From NCBI GenBank assembly GCA_024239075.1, contig JANBVI010000006.1, positions 1-64,000 on the forward strand: DNA of 64,000 bases. The letters are read 5' to 3'. The DNA comes from Fischerella sp. CENA71 (lineage in GTDB: Bacteria > Cyanobacteriota > Cyanobacteriia > Cyanobacteriales > Nostocaceae). The notes under the pieces were generated by a model, which did no database searches, had not been told where the DNA came from, and saw nothing but the letters and a program-made list of their open reading frames with translations. A program made the translations under genes and the position numbers. This document shows, piece by piece, positions 36,808 through 46,800 of the stretch; the first letter of the stretch is position 1, and each line of letters starts with the position of its first letter.

Positions 36808-37776
36808 GTGAAATTGGCTTTTATTATTGATCCCATCCAGACTCTAGACCCTTGTCACGACACAAGCGTCGCCCTAATGGAAGCAGCACATGTCATGGGA
36901 CATGAAGTCTGGATCACCCAAGCGAATTTACTAAGTGTAGTAGGAGGAAAAGCTTGGGCTATTTTGGAACAAGTAGAACTTGTGCCTATTGAACTGGTGG
37001 AGGGACGCTGGGTAGCAACGAATCCTTGGTACACACTAGGCGATCGCATCTGCATGAGTTTGGAAACAATGGATGCTGTATTCATGCGAACCGATCCACC
37101 AGTTACAGTTTCATATCTCTATGCTACCTACATTCTGGACTACATTGACCAAAACAAAACCCTTGTAATCAATAGTCCTAGCGGTATTCGAGCGGCAAAT
37201 GAAAAAATGTACGCGCTCCAATTTACCAAGGTCATACCAGAAACCATTGTTACTGCCGATAAGCAGATTATCCGAGACTTTGTGGCAGCAAAAGGTACAG
37301 CAGTTCTCAAACCACTAGGTAATAAAGCTGGTGAGGGAATTTTAATTTTGCAACCAGGCGATCGCAACCTCAACTCCATCATCGAACTCAGTACTCTTCG
37401 GGGTGGAATACCTGTAATGGTACAAAATTTTATCCCAGAGGCAAAACAAGGAGATAAACGGATCATCCTTCTTAATGGCAAACCAATTGGAGCAGTTAAT
37501 CGTCTTTCTGCTAGTGGTGAATTTCGCAATAACATGGCCGCTGGTGGTACAGTTGCCAAAACCGAAATTACCCCAAAAGAACACGAAATCTGCTCCGAAG
37601 TTGCCGAAACCTTACGTCAAGACGGCTTAGTTTTTGTCGGTATCGATGTAATAGGTGGCTACTTGACAGAAGTTAATGTCACCAGTCCCACAGGAATACG
37701 TGAAATTGATCGACTAGAGGGTATTCGCCTTGGTCATCTGGTCATTAAATGGGTTGAGCAGACAAAAAATTTATAA
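36808..37776 (+). CDS. gshB: Glutathione synthetase
   Basis: A 322-residue ATP-grasp ligase that joins gamma-glutamylcysteine and glycine to give glutathione. The sequence starts KLAFIIDPIQTLDP and includes DAVFMRTDPPV, NSPSGIRAANEKMYALQF, KPLGNKAGEGI, QNFIPEAKQGDKRIILLNG and the C-terminal GIDVIGGYLTEVNVTSPTGIRE. The open frame runs back to a TTG at 36784, but the GTG at 36808 with GAGG upstream gives the expected family N-terminus, so it is chosen. It lies downstream of grxC. Confidence 0.95.
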   Translation: MKLAFIIDPIQTLDPCHDTSVALMEAAHVMGHEVWITQANLLSVVGGKAWAILEQVELVPIELVEGRWVATNPWYTLGDRICMSLETMDAVFMRTDPPVTVSYLYATYILDYIDQNKTLVINSPSGIRAANEKMYALQFTKVIPETIVTADKQIIRDFVAAKGTAVLKPLGNKAGEGILILQPGDRNLNSIIELSTLRGGIPVMVQNFIPEAKQGDKRIILLNGKPIGAVNRLSASGEFRNNMAAGGTVAKTEITPKEHEICSEVAETLRQDGLVFVGIDVIGGYLTEVNVTSPTGIREIDRLEGIRLGHLVIKWVEQTKNL

Positions 37777-38237
37777 ATTATTGATTATGAATTATGAAAT
37801 TTTTCAACCTTCATAATTCATGATTGATCTGTAATTTCTCTTGCACCCTGGAAACTGAAACAATAAATTACAAATAACATAGAGAGTTACAGTGGCATCT
37901 GGTAGTGAGATTTAGACCGAACAGTAAAAAAATAGCTCTGTGCTGAAAGACTACAAAAGCAAAATAAGTCCACCATTAACAATACTTATGCCAACCCAAG
38001 ACAATATTAAGACAACTGATCAATAACCAAAACAAAGGCATCGCATTTGTTTTCTACCAAACACACTGATGATTTGAAACAACCTGACTCTAGCCTAAGC
38101 TACTTTCAGTCTATGGGATAGGTAGATGAGTTTAGATACTGATTGGCTACACCAAAAATGGTAACTGAATTGCCATAACCCCTGTTATGAACTAGCGGAA
38201 TTAGAAGTGAGCAACCGGCAAGCCAACAGTTAATCCT
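37777..38237. other. Spacer between convergent gshB and ftsZ
   Basis: No gene. A hairpin lies at 37787-37821 just after gshB. The remainder (about 37830-38220) is unremarkable AT-rich sequence without clear repeats. Confidence 0.5.
37787..37821. terminator. Hairpin after gshB
   Basis: A perfect 12-base inverted repeat (ATGAATTATGAA / TTCATAATTCAT) with an 11-base loop starts ten bases after the gshB stop. No T-run follows on the plus strand, so termination is possible but not proven. It could be one of the ATTATGA spacer repeats. Confidence 0.35.
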
Positions 38238-39578
38238 TTAATTGCGTGGTGGTGTCCGCTTCCGCAGAAAATCAGGAATATCCAATATGGTTCCTTTTTC
38301 TTTTGGTTCTGGAGTTGGTGTTGGTGGATTGGGCGCAGGAGGTTGCTGCATTGTTGGTCTTCTTTGTGGTGGGGGTTGTACTACTCGCCCTTGGGTAACG
38401 GTTGGCTGTTGTGCAGTTGGGGCTTCACCTGTAAATCCTGTTGCAATCACGGTAAGCCTAACTTCACCTTGGAGTCTGTCATCAATCACTGCTCCAAAAA
38501 TAATATTGGCATTGGGATCAACAACTTCATAAATTGTTTCAGCAGCAGCATTCACCTCATGTAGTGTGAGATCGCTACCACCAGTGATGTTAAAGACAAC
38601 ACCCCTAGCTCCCTCAATCGAACATTCGAGTAACGGGGAAGAAATCGCTGCGATCGCAGCTTCTCTAGCTCTAGATTTTCCAGAACCAATACCGATCCCC
38701 ATTAATGCTGATCCTGCATCTGCCATGACTGCTCGCACATCTGCAAAGTCAACATTGATCAAACCAGGAATGGTAATAATATCGGAAATGCCTTGTACCC
38801 CTTGGCGTAACACATCATCTGCATAACGAAAGGCTTCTTGCATCGGTGTTTGTTCAGGGATCACTTCCAGTAGCTTGTTGTTAGGGATGATAATCAATGT
38901 ATCTACCCTACTTTTTAGCCCTTCGATCCCTTGCTCTGACTGGCTGATCCGGCGACGCCCCTCAAAGATAAAGGGACGTGTAACTACACCAACGGTAAGA
39001 GCGCCCATTTCTTTGGCGACTTCTGCCACAATCGGAGCAGCACCTGTACCAGTTCCGCCACCCATACCAGCAGTAATAAATACTAAATCAGCACCCTCTA
39101 AAGCCGTAGCAATCTCATCCCGTGACTCCTCAGCAGCTTTTTGACCAATAGCAGGATTACCGCCTGCTCCCAACCCCCGTGTCAATTTCTGCCCTATTTG
39201 TAGTCTGCTTGGAGCTGCTGCCAAAGTCAAAGCTTGAGCATCCGTGTTGATAGACCAAAACTCTACGCCACTCACATCTGATGCAATCATGCGGTTAACA
39301 GCGTTACTTCCACCACCGCCTACACCAATCACTTTAATATTGGCAACTCGACCGGGTACAATGTCGCCGATTCGAGTATCTTCACGCTCAATTTTTTTAC
39401 TGTCATTATTTTGCCCAAAGCTCAACCCTGAATGATTAAACGGATTTGTGGAATTCACAGCCAGTGAAAAAGCAGACTGTCCTGGAGATTGGGAGTTTTT
39501 ATAAGTAAGTCCTTGGTTATTATCAAGTGTCATTGGATTCACAAAGGTAGATAAACGGCTTTTTAAGGTGTCATTCAC
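38238..39578 (-). CDS. ftsZ: Cell division protein FtsZ
   Basis: A 446-residue tubulin-like GTPase that polymerises into the cytokinetic Z ring. The GTP-binding sequence shows [19 protein letters not shown], the tubulin signature [10 protein letters not shown], and the T7 loop region [15 protein letters not shown] Pro/Gln-rich linker leads to the C-terminal tail IPDFLRKR, which binds partners such as SepF. An extra N-terminal segment of about 70 residues is Asn/Ser-rich, as in Anabaena FtsZ. The ATG at 39578 has AGGTG close upstream. A second ATG at 39533 (MTLDNNQ) matches the usual annotated start in relatives, so the true N-terminus is uncertain by 15 residues. Confidence 0.97.
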   Translation of the reverse strand: MNDTLKSRLSTFVNPMTLDNNQGLTYKNSQSPGQSAFSLAVNSTNPFNHSGLSFGQNNDSKKIEREDTRIGDIVPGRVANIKVIGVGGGGSNAVNRMIASDVSGVEFWSINTDAQALTLAAAPSRLQIGQKLTRGLGAGGNPAIGQKAAEESRDEIATALEGADLVFITAGMGGGTGTGAAPIVAEVAKEMGALTVGVVTRPFIFEGRRRISQSEQGIEGLKSRVDTLIIIPNNKLLEVIPEQTPMQEAFRYADDVLRQGVQGISDIITIPGLINVDFADVRAVMADAGSALMGIGIGSGKSRAREAAIAAISSPLLECSIEGARGVVFNITGGSDLTLHEVNAAAETIYEVVDPNANIIFGAVIDDRLQGEVRLTVIATGFTGEAPTAQQPTVTQGRVVQPPPQRRPTMQQPPAPNPPTPTPEPKEKGTILDIPDFLRKRTPPRN

Positions 39579-39589
39579 CTAAGAGTCAA

Positions 39590-39916
39590 CTATAGTTTGA
39601 CGCTGCCATCAACAATATGACATTGTGTTTTCTTGTTCTTCCCACTTCCAAGCCTTTCAGGATTAGAGGTAGGAACATTTGTTATGGGGTAAGTCATCAA
39701 GGCGGCTGTTTGCACAGTTAATTCTAGAGAAGTATACCTACTATTTACTTGAAAATGACCTGTATCACTACCACCAGACATTAATATATTCACTGCTTTT
39801 TTTCCGATTTGGTTAGGTATACCTTTGGTAACCCCAATAACCTTTTTCTTTTGCTGCCGTTGCTTTATATTAGTCATTAATTTTACAGTTACAAGTGTAT
39901 TTTTTTCTTTCTTCAT
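39590..39916 (-). CDS. Possible small basic protein before ftsZ
   Basis: A 108-residue open frame on the ftsZ strand; its stop lies eleven bases before the ftsZ start. It is basic at the N-terminus (KKEKNTLVTVKLM, KQRQQKKK) and contains GKKAVNILMSGGSDTG and a Thr/Ser-rich middle. No family was recognised, and the ribosome binding site is poor. Base composition and position look gene-like, while the absence of motifs counts against it. If real, it would be cotranscribed with ftsZ. Confidence 0.35.
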   Translation of the reverse strand: MKKEKNTLVTVKLMTNIKQRQQKKKVIGVTKGIPNQIGKKAVNILMSGGSDTGHFQVNSRYTSLELTVQTAALMTYPITNVPTSNPERLGSGKNKKTQCHIVDGSVKL

Positions 39917-40669
39917 TAAAATAACCCAGATTACTGGTATAAAATATTAGGCATAAAATTAGTAAAACATTTCTGAAAGCCCAAAATAGACAGTTCCATG
40001 TTCAAAAATCGCATAGTTTTGCAGTCTTTAATTATACAACTGTATTGAATAATCAAATTTTTGCACGTAAAACACAGAACTAATTGTATTACTTGCAAAA
40101 ACTGACCTTGATACGTTAGTTGTCGGTTGATGATATGTTTAATCGGATTCACCATTGGGGATAATTGCAACTTCAGACAAATTTACTGTCTTAATATTTT
40201 ATTTACCTATAGTCAAAATATAGGTGAGAGAAAATTATGATTGTAATGTTTTACTGAGGTTTTGAAACATTTTATTGATTTACTGTTTTATTTGCCTCAA
40301 TTAAAACATCCACCTGTACAGTAAACTTTCGACAAGTCTTTAAAAGCAACACTTTGACTACATGAATTGGCAGGTAATAAAAAGAACTTCACTATAGCAA
40401 GTATTATGCTAAAATGAAGATTGGGTAGTAAAAATTGCTTTTAGGTAAGATGCTATAAGTAAAGAACCTAACATCTTCTACCCATCATTAGATGTTAGTT
40501 AAATAACAATAAGAGCTTTTACTGTCTAAAAAGAGGTTTTGCAACTAATCCTCCAATTGTAAATACGAAGTTAATGCCGATTTTGACATAGTTGGCTGGG
40601 TAAACCCAACTGAACGATAAACATCTTATTCAACATAAAACTTCTTTATAGCCTAAGAATCTTCTAACA
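39917..40669. other. Spacer between ftsQ and small frame/ftsZ
   Basis: No convincing gene on either strand. The DNA is AT-rich. A long spacer between ftsQ and ftsZ suggests that ftsZ has its own promoter in this region or in 39579-39930, but no single site can be defended. Confidence 0.5.
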
Positions 40670-41533
40670 TCAAACACGCAAATTTTTTTTAGTCGATTTG
40701 GAAATCGGTTTCCTATTTTTATAGTTCATTTGTACTAATAAATGTTCTGGATTTTTCAGATCGATGTACTCTATTTCATTGGGATTCAGTTGCGAAGGGA
40801 GATGACGAATTTGGGCAAGTACCTTTATTTGTTCTGGTAACTGGGGGCTTGCAGTACCGAGATGTACTAAACCTAATTCTGTTTTTATAATTAGGTTTGT
40901 TGGGTCTTGCCAATCAATTTCCGTTACTTTTAGGGAAGTTTGGCTGATCGCCTCATAAAAAGAACTCCAGTAGGGACGGTATTGTTCTGGTGCTCCGATC
41001 ACTTTTAAAGTTGGTAGCTTGACTCTAGAGTTGAGGGAAGTAAAATTTTTTAAAGGTATCCACACGCCATAAGCATCTAGTAATCCCATAGTTGCTTTTG
41101 TATTCGTATTTTTATTATTGGCTTGTTCTCGACGGATTTGAGCGATCGCAACTGGTGTTCTTTCCTGAAGTTGGACTACCAACCCAGGAGGAAACAGGCG
41201 ACGACTCACGGTTGCTTGAGCAATACTTGGTTGTTGCTGTAGATAACGAGCAATCCGAGACGGTTCAATCTTCCACAAAGATTGGGGATAAGACAATACC
41301 AGTAAAGACTGAACCTCTTGATCCGAAAGCAATTGATTTCCTGTAATCATGACATCTTTGGGAGTTTTGAGAACCCAATTCGGTTGAATTGCTATCCAAA
41401 GCAAACCACCCGCCAAACTAGTTACGGCCAAAGTTCGCCAAATCGCTTGAATAAATTTGATCAGCCGCTTTTTACGTAACTTCTTACGGCGTCCTGCTAG
41501 AATGGTGCGGGAAATTGATACTATGCTAGCCAT
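40670..41533 (-). CDS. ftsQ: Cell division protein FtsQ/DivIB
   Basis: A 287-residue bitopic membrane protein of the divisome. A basic cytosolic N-terminus (RRKKLRKKRLIKF) is followed by one transmembrane segment (TLAVTSLAGGLLWIAIQ) and a POTRA domain (about residues 55-125: VMITGNQLLSDQEVQSLLVL, PSIAQATVSRRLFPPGLVVQ). The beta domain after it includes WQDPTNLIIKTELGLVHLGT. It lies upstream of ftsZ on the same strand, as in other cyanobacteria, but here about 1.1 kb separates the two genes. No mur gene follows in the window. Confidence 0.92.
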   Translation of the reverse strand: MASIVSISRTILAGRRKKLRKKRLIKFIQAIWRTLAVTSLAGGLLWIAIQPNWVLKTPKDVMITGNQLLSDQEVQSLLVLSYPQSLWKIEPSRIARYLQQQPSIAQATVSRRLFPPGLVVQLQERTPVAIAQIRREQANNKNTNTKATMGLLDAYGVWIPLKNFTSLNSRVKLPTLKVIGAPEQYRPYWSSFYEAISQTSLKVTEIDWQDPTNLIIKTELGLVHLGTASPQLPEQIKVLAQIRHLPSQLNPNEIEYIDLKNPEHLLVQMNYKNRKPISKSTKKNLRV

Positions 41534-42430
41534 TCAAACCTCTTCCACACTCTTAATCCAAGTCGTTAATTGCACATCTGTAACATTCAATAATTGTAGT
41601 CAAAGCTGCCTTTTCAACACTGTACAGCAACAAAATCAAGATTTTAGTAGTTAGCCATTGTACATTCATACAATTTGAAATTTACAATTGTTCGGAAATC
41701 TAGACTTTGAACTTATGTAGCCCTTGGTTTGCTGCGTGACTAATCATTCCTCCCAGGGTACAAAATCCATAGAGGTACAAAGTATGGTTTCAAGGGAGAG
41801 TAATCTAAAATCGAAAATTGTTTGACAATCATCATTTAATTAAAAAAACTACCAATAATATTGACAAATTAATATTTTTGTGTAGGCATGATCAAGAACA
41901 GAGTCATCAGCAAAAACGAAATTATACTCTGATTTTGCATTGCTCAGAGGATTATCTCTCATCAAAACTGCTACTAAAATAGTTGACAGTATAATATATG
42001 ACACTAAAAATGGCATATAACCTAAATTATTGCGAAAAATAAAAATAAATGAATATACTGTAAGTTGGCTTGCAAAACTAGTCAAAATAATCACCTAAAT
42101 AAAAGTAGAATTGCTTGGTGTATTTTTGCGGTTATTTGGGATAAAGGTTATATTAATTACATTAAATCGAATGTGATATCTCGATTGTCTCACCGTTAGA
42201 GTCCTATTGGGATTGACATTGTCTTATCTGGGATTAAAATTAGAGATTGTCAAACTCTCAACGGCAGGTGTAAAAAAGACAAGATATAATCCACAGTTCG
42301 GGGATGCAAAAATTCTTACCATGCTACGGACTTAACGATTCACAAAAAATGGAGAATAAGTCTCATGCATACTTTTATAGTCAGGTAAGGGTTATTTGTA
42401 TTTTTTATACACAAATAAATCTGCATCTAC
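41534..42430. other. Spacer upstream of ATPase gene
   Basis: The spacer is mostly AT-rich and gene-poor. An 81-codon minus-strand frame with hydrophobic content (41849-42094) is listed separately with low confidence. Segment 42180-42420 leads to the ATPase gene; no clear promoter or ribosome binding site was found. Confidence 0.45.
41849..42094 (-). CDS. Doubtful small membrane protein
   Basis: An 81-residue frame with two hydrophobic stretches (TVYSFIFIFRNNLGYM and FLVSYIILSTILVAVLM) and a polar end. There is no known family, no clear ribosome binding site, and the surrounding DNA is AT-rich, which by chance yields hydrophobic frames. It could be a real small protein, perhaps of the adjacent ATPase system, but evidence is weak. 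Confidence 0.22.
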   Translation of the reverse strand: MIILTSFASQLTVYSFIFIFRNNLGYMPFLVSYIILSTILVAVLMRDNPLSNAKSEYNFVFADDSVLDHAYTKILICQYYW

Positions 42431-43777
42431 ATGAAAACTTCACTAAACTTGCAACGCTTTTATCAAGCCTGTAATCCTAGCAAAACCCTGGTAATGGGTG
42501 ATCCATCAGACCGACAATACTACATAGACTTTTCTGATGTGCGTGGTTGCAAAATTGTGGAAGAACTGCAACGCACAATTGTCCGCATTTCTCCAGATGA
42601 TCCAACTTGTCAATTATTTACAGGTCATATTGGTTGTGGTAAATCAACGGAATTACAGCGCTTAAAGACAGAACTAGAGCAGACAGGGTTTCATGTCGTT
42701 TATTTTGAATCCAGTCAAGACTTAGACATGGCAGATATTGATGTCAGCGATATTTTGCTGAGTATAGCCCGTCAAGTCAGCACTAGTTTAGAAGGAATTA
42801 ACATCAAAGAGAAATCAGGTTATTTTGCCAATCTGTTTCGAGAAATTGGGGATTTTTTACAGACCCCTATAGAATTATCAGCAGAAGCAGAATTGTCTTT
42901 AGGTATTGCAAAAATTAGCGCAAAAACTAAAGACAGTCCACAATTACGCAATCAACTGCGACAGTACTTGGAACCACGCACCAATAGTATTTTGCAAGCA
43001 ATCAACGAAGAATTGCTAGACAAAGCTGTTCAACAGCTAAAGCAGCGTGGTCAAAAAGGATTAGTGGTGATCGTCGATAACTTAGATCGAGTCGATATGC
43101 GCCCCTTAGCTTCAGGGCGATCGCTACCAGAATATCTTTTCATTGACCGAGGCGAACAGTTACGCAGACTCAAATGCCATATGGTCTATACTATCCCCCT
43201 GACATTAATTTTTTCTAATGAATACGAAACGCTCAAAAACCGTTTTGGGGGTGGTATCGCTCCGAAGGTGTTACCAATGGTACTTGTACGCCAACGAGAT
43301 GGTAGTGACTACGAACCAGGAATATCTCTGTTACGGCAACTAGTACTAACAAGGGCTTTTCCGGAAGTTTCCTGGAATGCAAGGCTAGGCTTAATCACAG
43401 AATTATTTGATCATCCCCAAACTCTAGATCGACTATGTCGGATCAGTGGTGGTCACATTCGTAACCTGTTGGGTCTGTTATACAGTTGTTTGCAACGGCA
43501 AGATCCACCTTTTTCTGAGGATTGTTTAGAAGCAGTCATCAAAGACTATCGTGATGATCTGTTATTAGCAATTGATGAACAAGTTTGGGAATTGCTATTA
43601 GAAGTAGTTAATCAACAAAGTGTTAAAGGCGAATCTGATTACCAGACATTGCTACGCAGTATGTTTGTCTTTGAATACCGTGATGGTACAGGACGCTGGT
43701 TTGGTATCAGTCCAGCATTAGCGGAAACAGAAAAAATCCGCACTTGGCAGCAAAGTATGCTTATTCACAACTCATAA
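42431..43777 (+). CDS. P-loop ATPase paired with STAND-WD40 protein
   Basis: A 448-residue AAA/KAP-like P-loop ATPase of unknown role. Walker A is GHIGCGKST (residues 65-73) and Walker B lies in LVVIVDNLDRV (211-221, Asp216). An arginine-rich region and a C-terminal helical, winged-helix-like region (AIDEQVWELLLEVVNQQ, YRDGTGRWFGISPALAE) follow. There is no signal peptide or membrane segment. The gene ends 104 bases before the STAND-WD40 gene on the same strand. Such pairing is seen in cyanobacterial signalling or conflict loci. The start ATG has no strong ribosome binding site. The partner relation is inferred from adjacency only. Confidence 0.85.
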   Translation: MKTSLNLQRFYQACNPSKTLVMGDPSDRQYYIDFSDVRGCKIVEELQRTIVRISPDDPTCQLFTGHIGCGKSTELQRLKTELEQTGFHVVYFESSQDLDMADIDVSDILLSIARQVSTSLEGINIKEKSGYFANLFREIGDFLQTPIELSAEAELSLGIAKISAKTKDSPQLRNQLRQYLEPRTNSILQAINEELLDKAVQQLKQRGQKGLVVIVDNLDRVDMRPLASGRSLPEYLFIDRGEQLRRLKCHMVYTIPLTLIFSNEYETLKNRFGGGIAPKVLPMVLVRQRDGSDYEPGISLLRQLVLTRAFPEVSWNARLGLITELFDHPQTLDRLCRISGGHIRNLLGLLYSCLQRQDPPFSEDCLEAVIKDYRDDLLLAIDEQVWELLLEVVNQQSVKGESDYQTLLRSMFVFEYRDGTGRWFGISPALAETEKIRTWQQSMLIHNS

Positions 43778-43881
43778 CTATTTCTGACGTTTTCTCAAAT
43801 CCAAAATCCTCAAGTCCCTAACTCCCAATTTGGGGAATGGGGATCTGGGGGTCAATTCTAAAATCCAAAATCCAAAATCGG

Positions 43882-46800
43882 ATGACAGAGTGGAAATTTA
43901 TAGCTACTGAGAATGCTAGCGAAAATCAGCGTTCTGTGCAAAGGTTGATCCGGGCGATCGCACTCTCTAAAGGTCAATTTGCTCTAATTTTAGTGCGATG
44001 CAATTACAGACAACTATGCGAACAAATGTTAGAGAATCTCCGTTCTCTAACTCAAGATATTTACTTACGAGAAGTTTTTCTTTCAACTTCATCAACTGCT
44101 TTACATGCCACTATTATTTCAGAACTATTTTTAGATAATCCTGCTGTAATTACAGATTGTTTACCATCTGCTGTGATGGTTTTTGGTCTGGAGACAGTGA
44201 GTGCTTTGGAAGACTTATTAATTGGTATCAACCAAGCACGAGATATCTATGCTGATACTTTTCCTTTTCCCGTAATCTTGTGGCTCACAGACGAAGTAGC
44301 AACATTACTGTCGAGATTAGCACCTGATTTTAAAAGTTGGGCAGCAACTACAATCAAATTTGAGATGGCAAAAGAAGATTTGATTACTTTAATTAAGCAG
44401 CAGACAGAATCTTTATTTGCCAATATTTTAGCAGCAGGAGCAGAACAGTTTTTATCTAATGCTGCTCTTGATTTAGATCCTAAATCTCAGCAACGTCATG
44501 AAATAGAGTCAGCGCGTCATGATTTGGAAACACGTTATGGCGTCAAATTAAAACCAGAATTAACAGCAAGTCTCGAATTTGTCTTGGGACGCGATCGCTA
44601 TGCTAATGATGAAATTGAAGAAGCTTTAGATTATTTTCAGCACAGTTTAGAGCTTTGGCAACAGGAAGAGGACAGGGAGAATGAGGACATTGAAACATGG
44701 GGACGTGGTGACGCGGAGATTACTGTTGATGAATTTACCGCGTCACCGCGTCACCGCGTCACCACATCTTCAGAAAAGTCTCCCACTTTCCGCCTCTGTG
44801 ACTCATTACTGCGTCAGGCCGTTGTCCTCTTTCACCAAGGACTGTGCTATCGTCGGATGGCTGAATTACGTCCTGCGCTCAACAGAAGGTATTGGCAAGA
44901 TGCACTCTTTTGGTTTAGACAATGTCTAGGAGTTTTAGAAAAAGCACAAAGACAAGATTTAGTAGCTAAATTTATTTTGCCAACTTGCGAAATGTTGCAA
45001 CGTTTACAAGCTTGGCAAGATTTGCAAGAATTAGCTCTCAAGTCTCTAGAATTGCATCGAGTCTATGGTGATGAAGTACAAGCAGCACAAGACTATGGTT
45101 TTTTAGCTGCTGTGGCTGCTTCTCAATCAAATTGGACAGCTGCCCATGAATTAGCTAATTCTGCACTTTCTATTGCTGAGGAAGCGCTAGAAGTTTCCCG
45201 TCAACAAGAAAGTTCCTATCTGCTGTTACTAGGGCGCACACAGCGACAGATGGGAGAGTGGGAAGAAGCAGTCAATAACCTAGAATGGGCGAAAATAGTT
45301 TGTGAACCACAGTATGAGCCATCGCTGTACTTAGAAATTGTGGATGAATTGCGATCGCTATACTTTGTTGAAGGCCATGACTACTTAGAGGCATTTCATC
45401 TGAAGCAAGAAAAAATTCAAATTGAGCATCAGTACGGCTTTCGTGCCTTCATTGGCGCTAGTCAACTACAGCCACAACGTTACAGAATTAATTCAGCTTT
45501 ACACTCACAAACAAGCACAAACTTTCCTGAAGAAATTGCTCAAGAAATAGCCGCTTCTGGAAGACAACAAGATATTAATCGCTTGATTGAAAGAATTACC
45601 CGTGCAGACTGTAAACTCACGGTTATTCATGGGCCTAGTGGCGTTGGTAAAAGTTCAATTCTCAAAGCTGGTTTAATACCAGCTTTAAAACAAACAATTA
45701 TCGGAGAACGTAATCCTTTACAGATTATCTTATCTGTTTATAGAGATTGGCAAACAAGTTTAAGACATAGTTTAAACCAGGCGATCGCTCAAACAGGAAT
45801 TACTACTCATAGTGAGTTTTCTCACAATCTGATTATCCAGCACCTAAAGTCATTAACTGACCGCAATTATACTATTATCTTGATTTTTGATCAGTTTGAA
45901 GAGTTTTTCTTTGTCAATAAAAATGCATTTGCTAGAACCGAGTTTTATCAATTTTTTAGTGAATGTTTAAATATTGCTTTTGTTAAAATAATTTTATCTT
46001 TAAAAGAAGATTGTTTACATTATTTATTAGATTTAGAACGTTTCTGCAATCAGAATAATGTTCGTGGATCTGATTTAGATGTCATTAATAAAAATATTCT
46101 GGATAAAGATATACGCTACTACTTAGGGAATTTCTCTAAAAAAGATGCAATTGCTGTTATTAAAAGTCTCAATCAGCGTTCTTATTATGGATTAACTCAT
46201 GAGTTAATCAACCAAATAGTAAATGATTTAGCAGGAGATATTGAAGAAGTAAATCCGATTGAATTACAAATAGTCTGTGCCCAACTACAAACAGAAAATA
46301 TAATTACTATTGAAGAGTATAAGCGTTGTGGCGGCTCCAAGAAATTAGTACAGCGTTGGTTAGAAGAAGTAATCAAAGATTGTGGTCAGCAAAATGAACA
46401 GTTAAGTTGGAAATTATTGTTTGAGTTAACTGATGAAAAAGGTACACGACCAATTAAAACAAAAGCTGAGTTAGTAGCTGCACTGATTAAAGAAAGAGAC
46501 GGAGAAATAGGGCAATGGGGAGATAAGGGGGCGGGGAAAACCATGACTCCATCTCAAAATATTCACTACCCCATCACAAATATAGAAATGATTTTAGACA
46601 TATTGGTTGGTAGTGGATTAGTATTGCGAGTTCAAGAAGAATCAGGCGATCGCTATCAATTAGTTCATGACTATTTAGTAGAACCAATTCGTCAAAAAAA
46701 TAACTATGGCATAGTGGCTGAACTTGCCAAAGTCAGGTATGAAAAAACTAAAGCTGAAGTAGCTCAAAAAGTCAGTCAAGAAAAACTGAATTTGGTTTTA

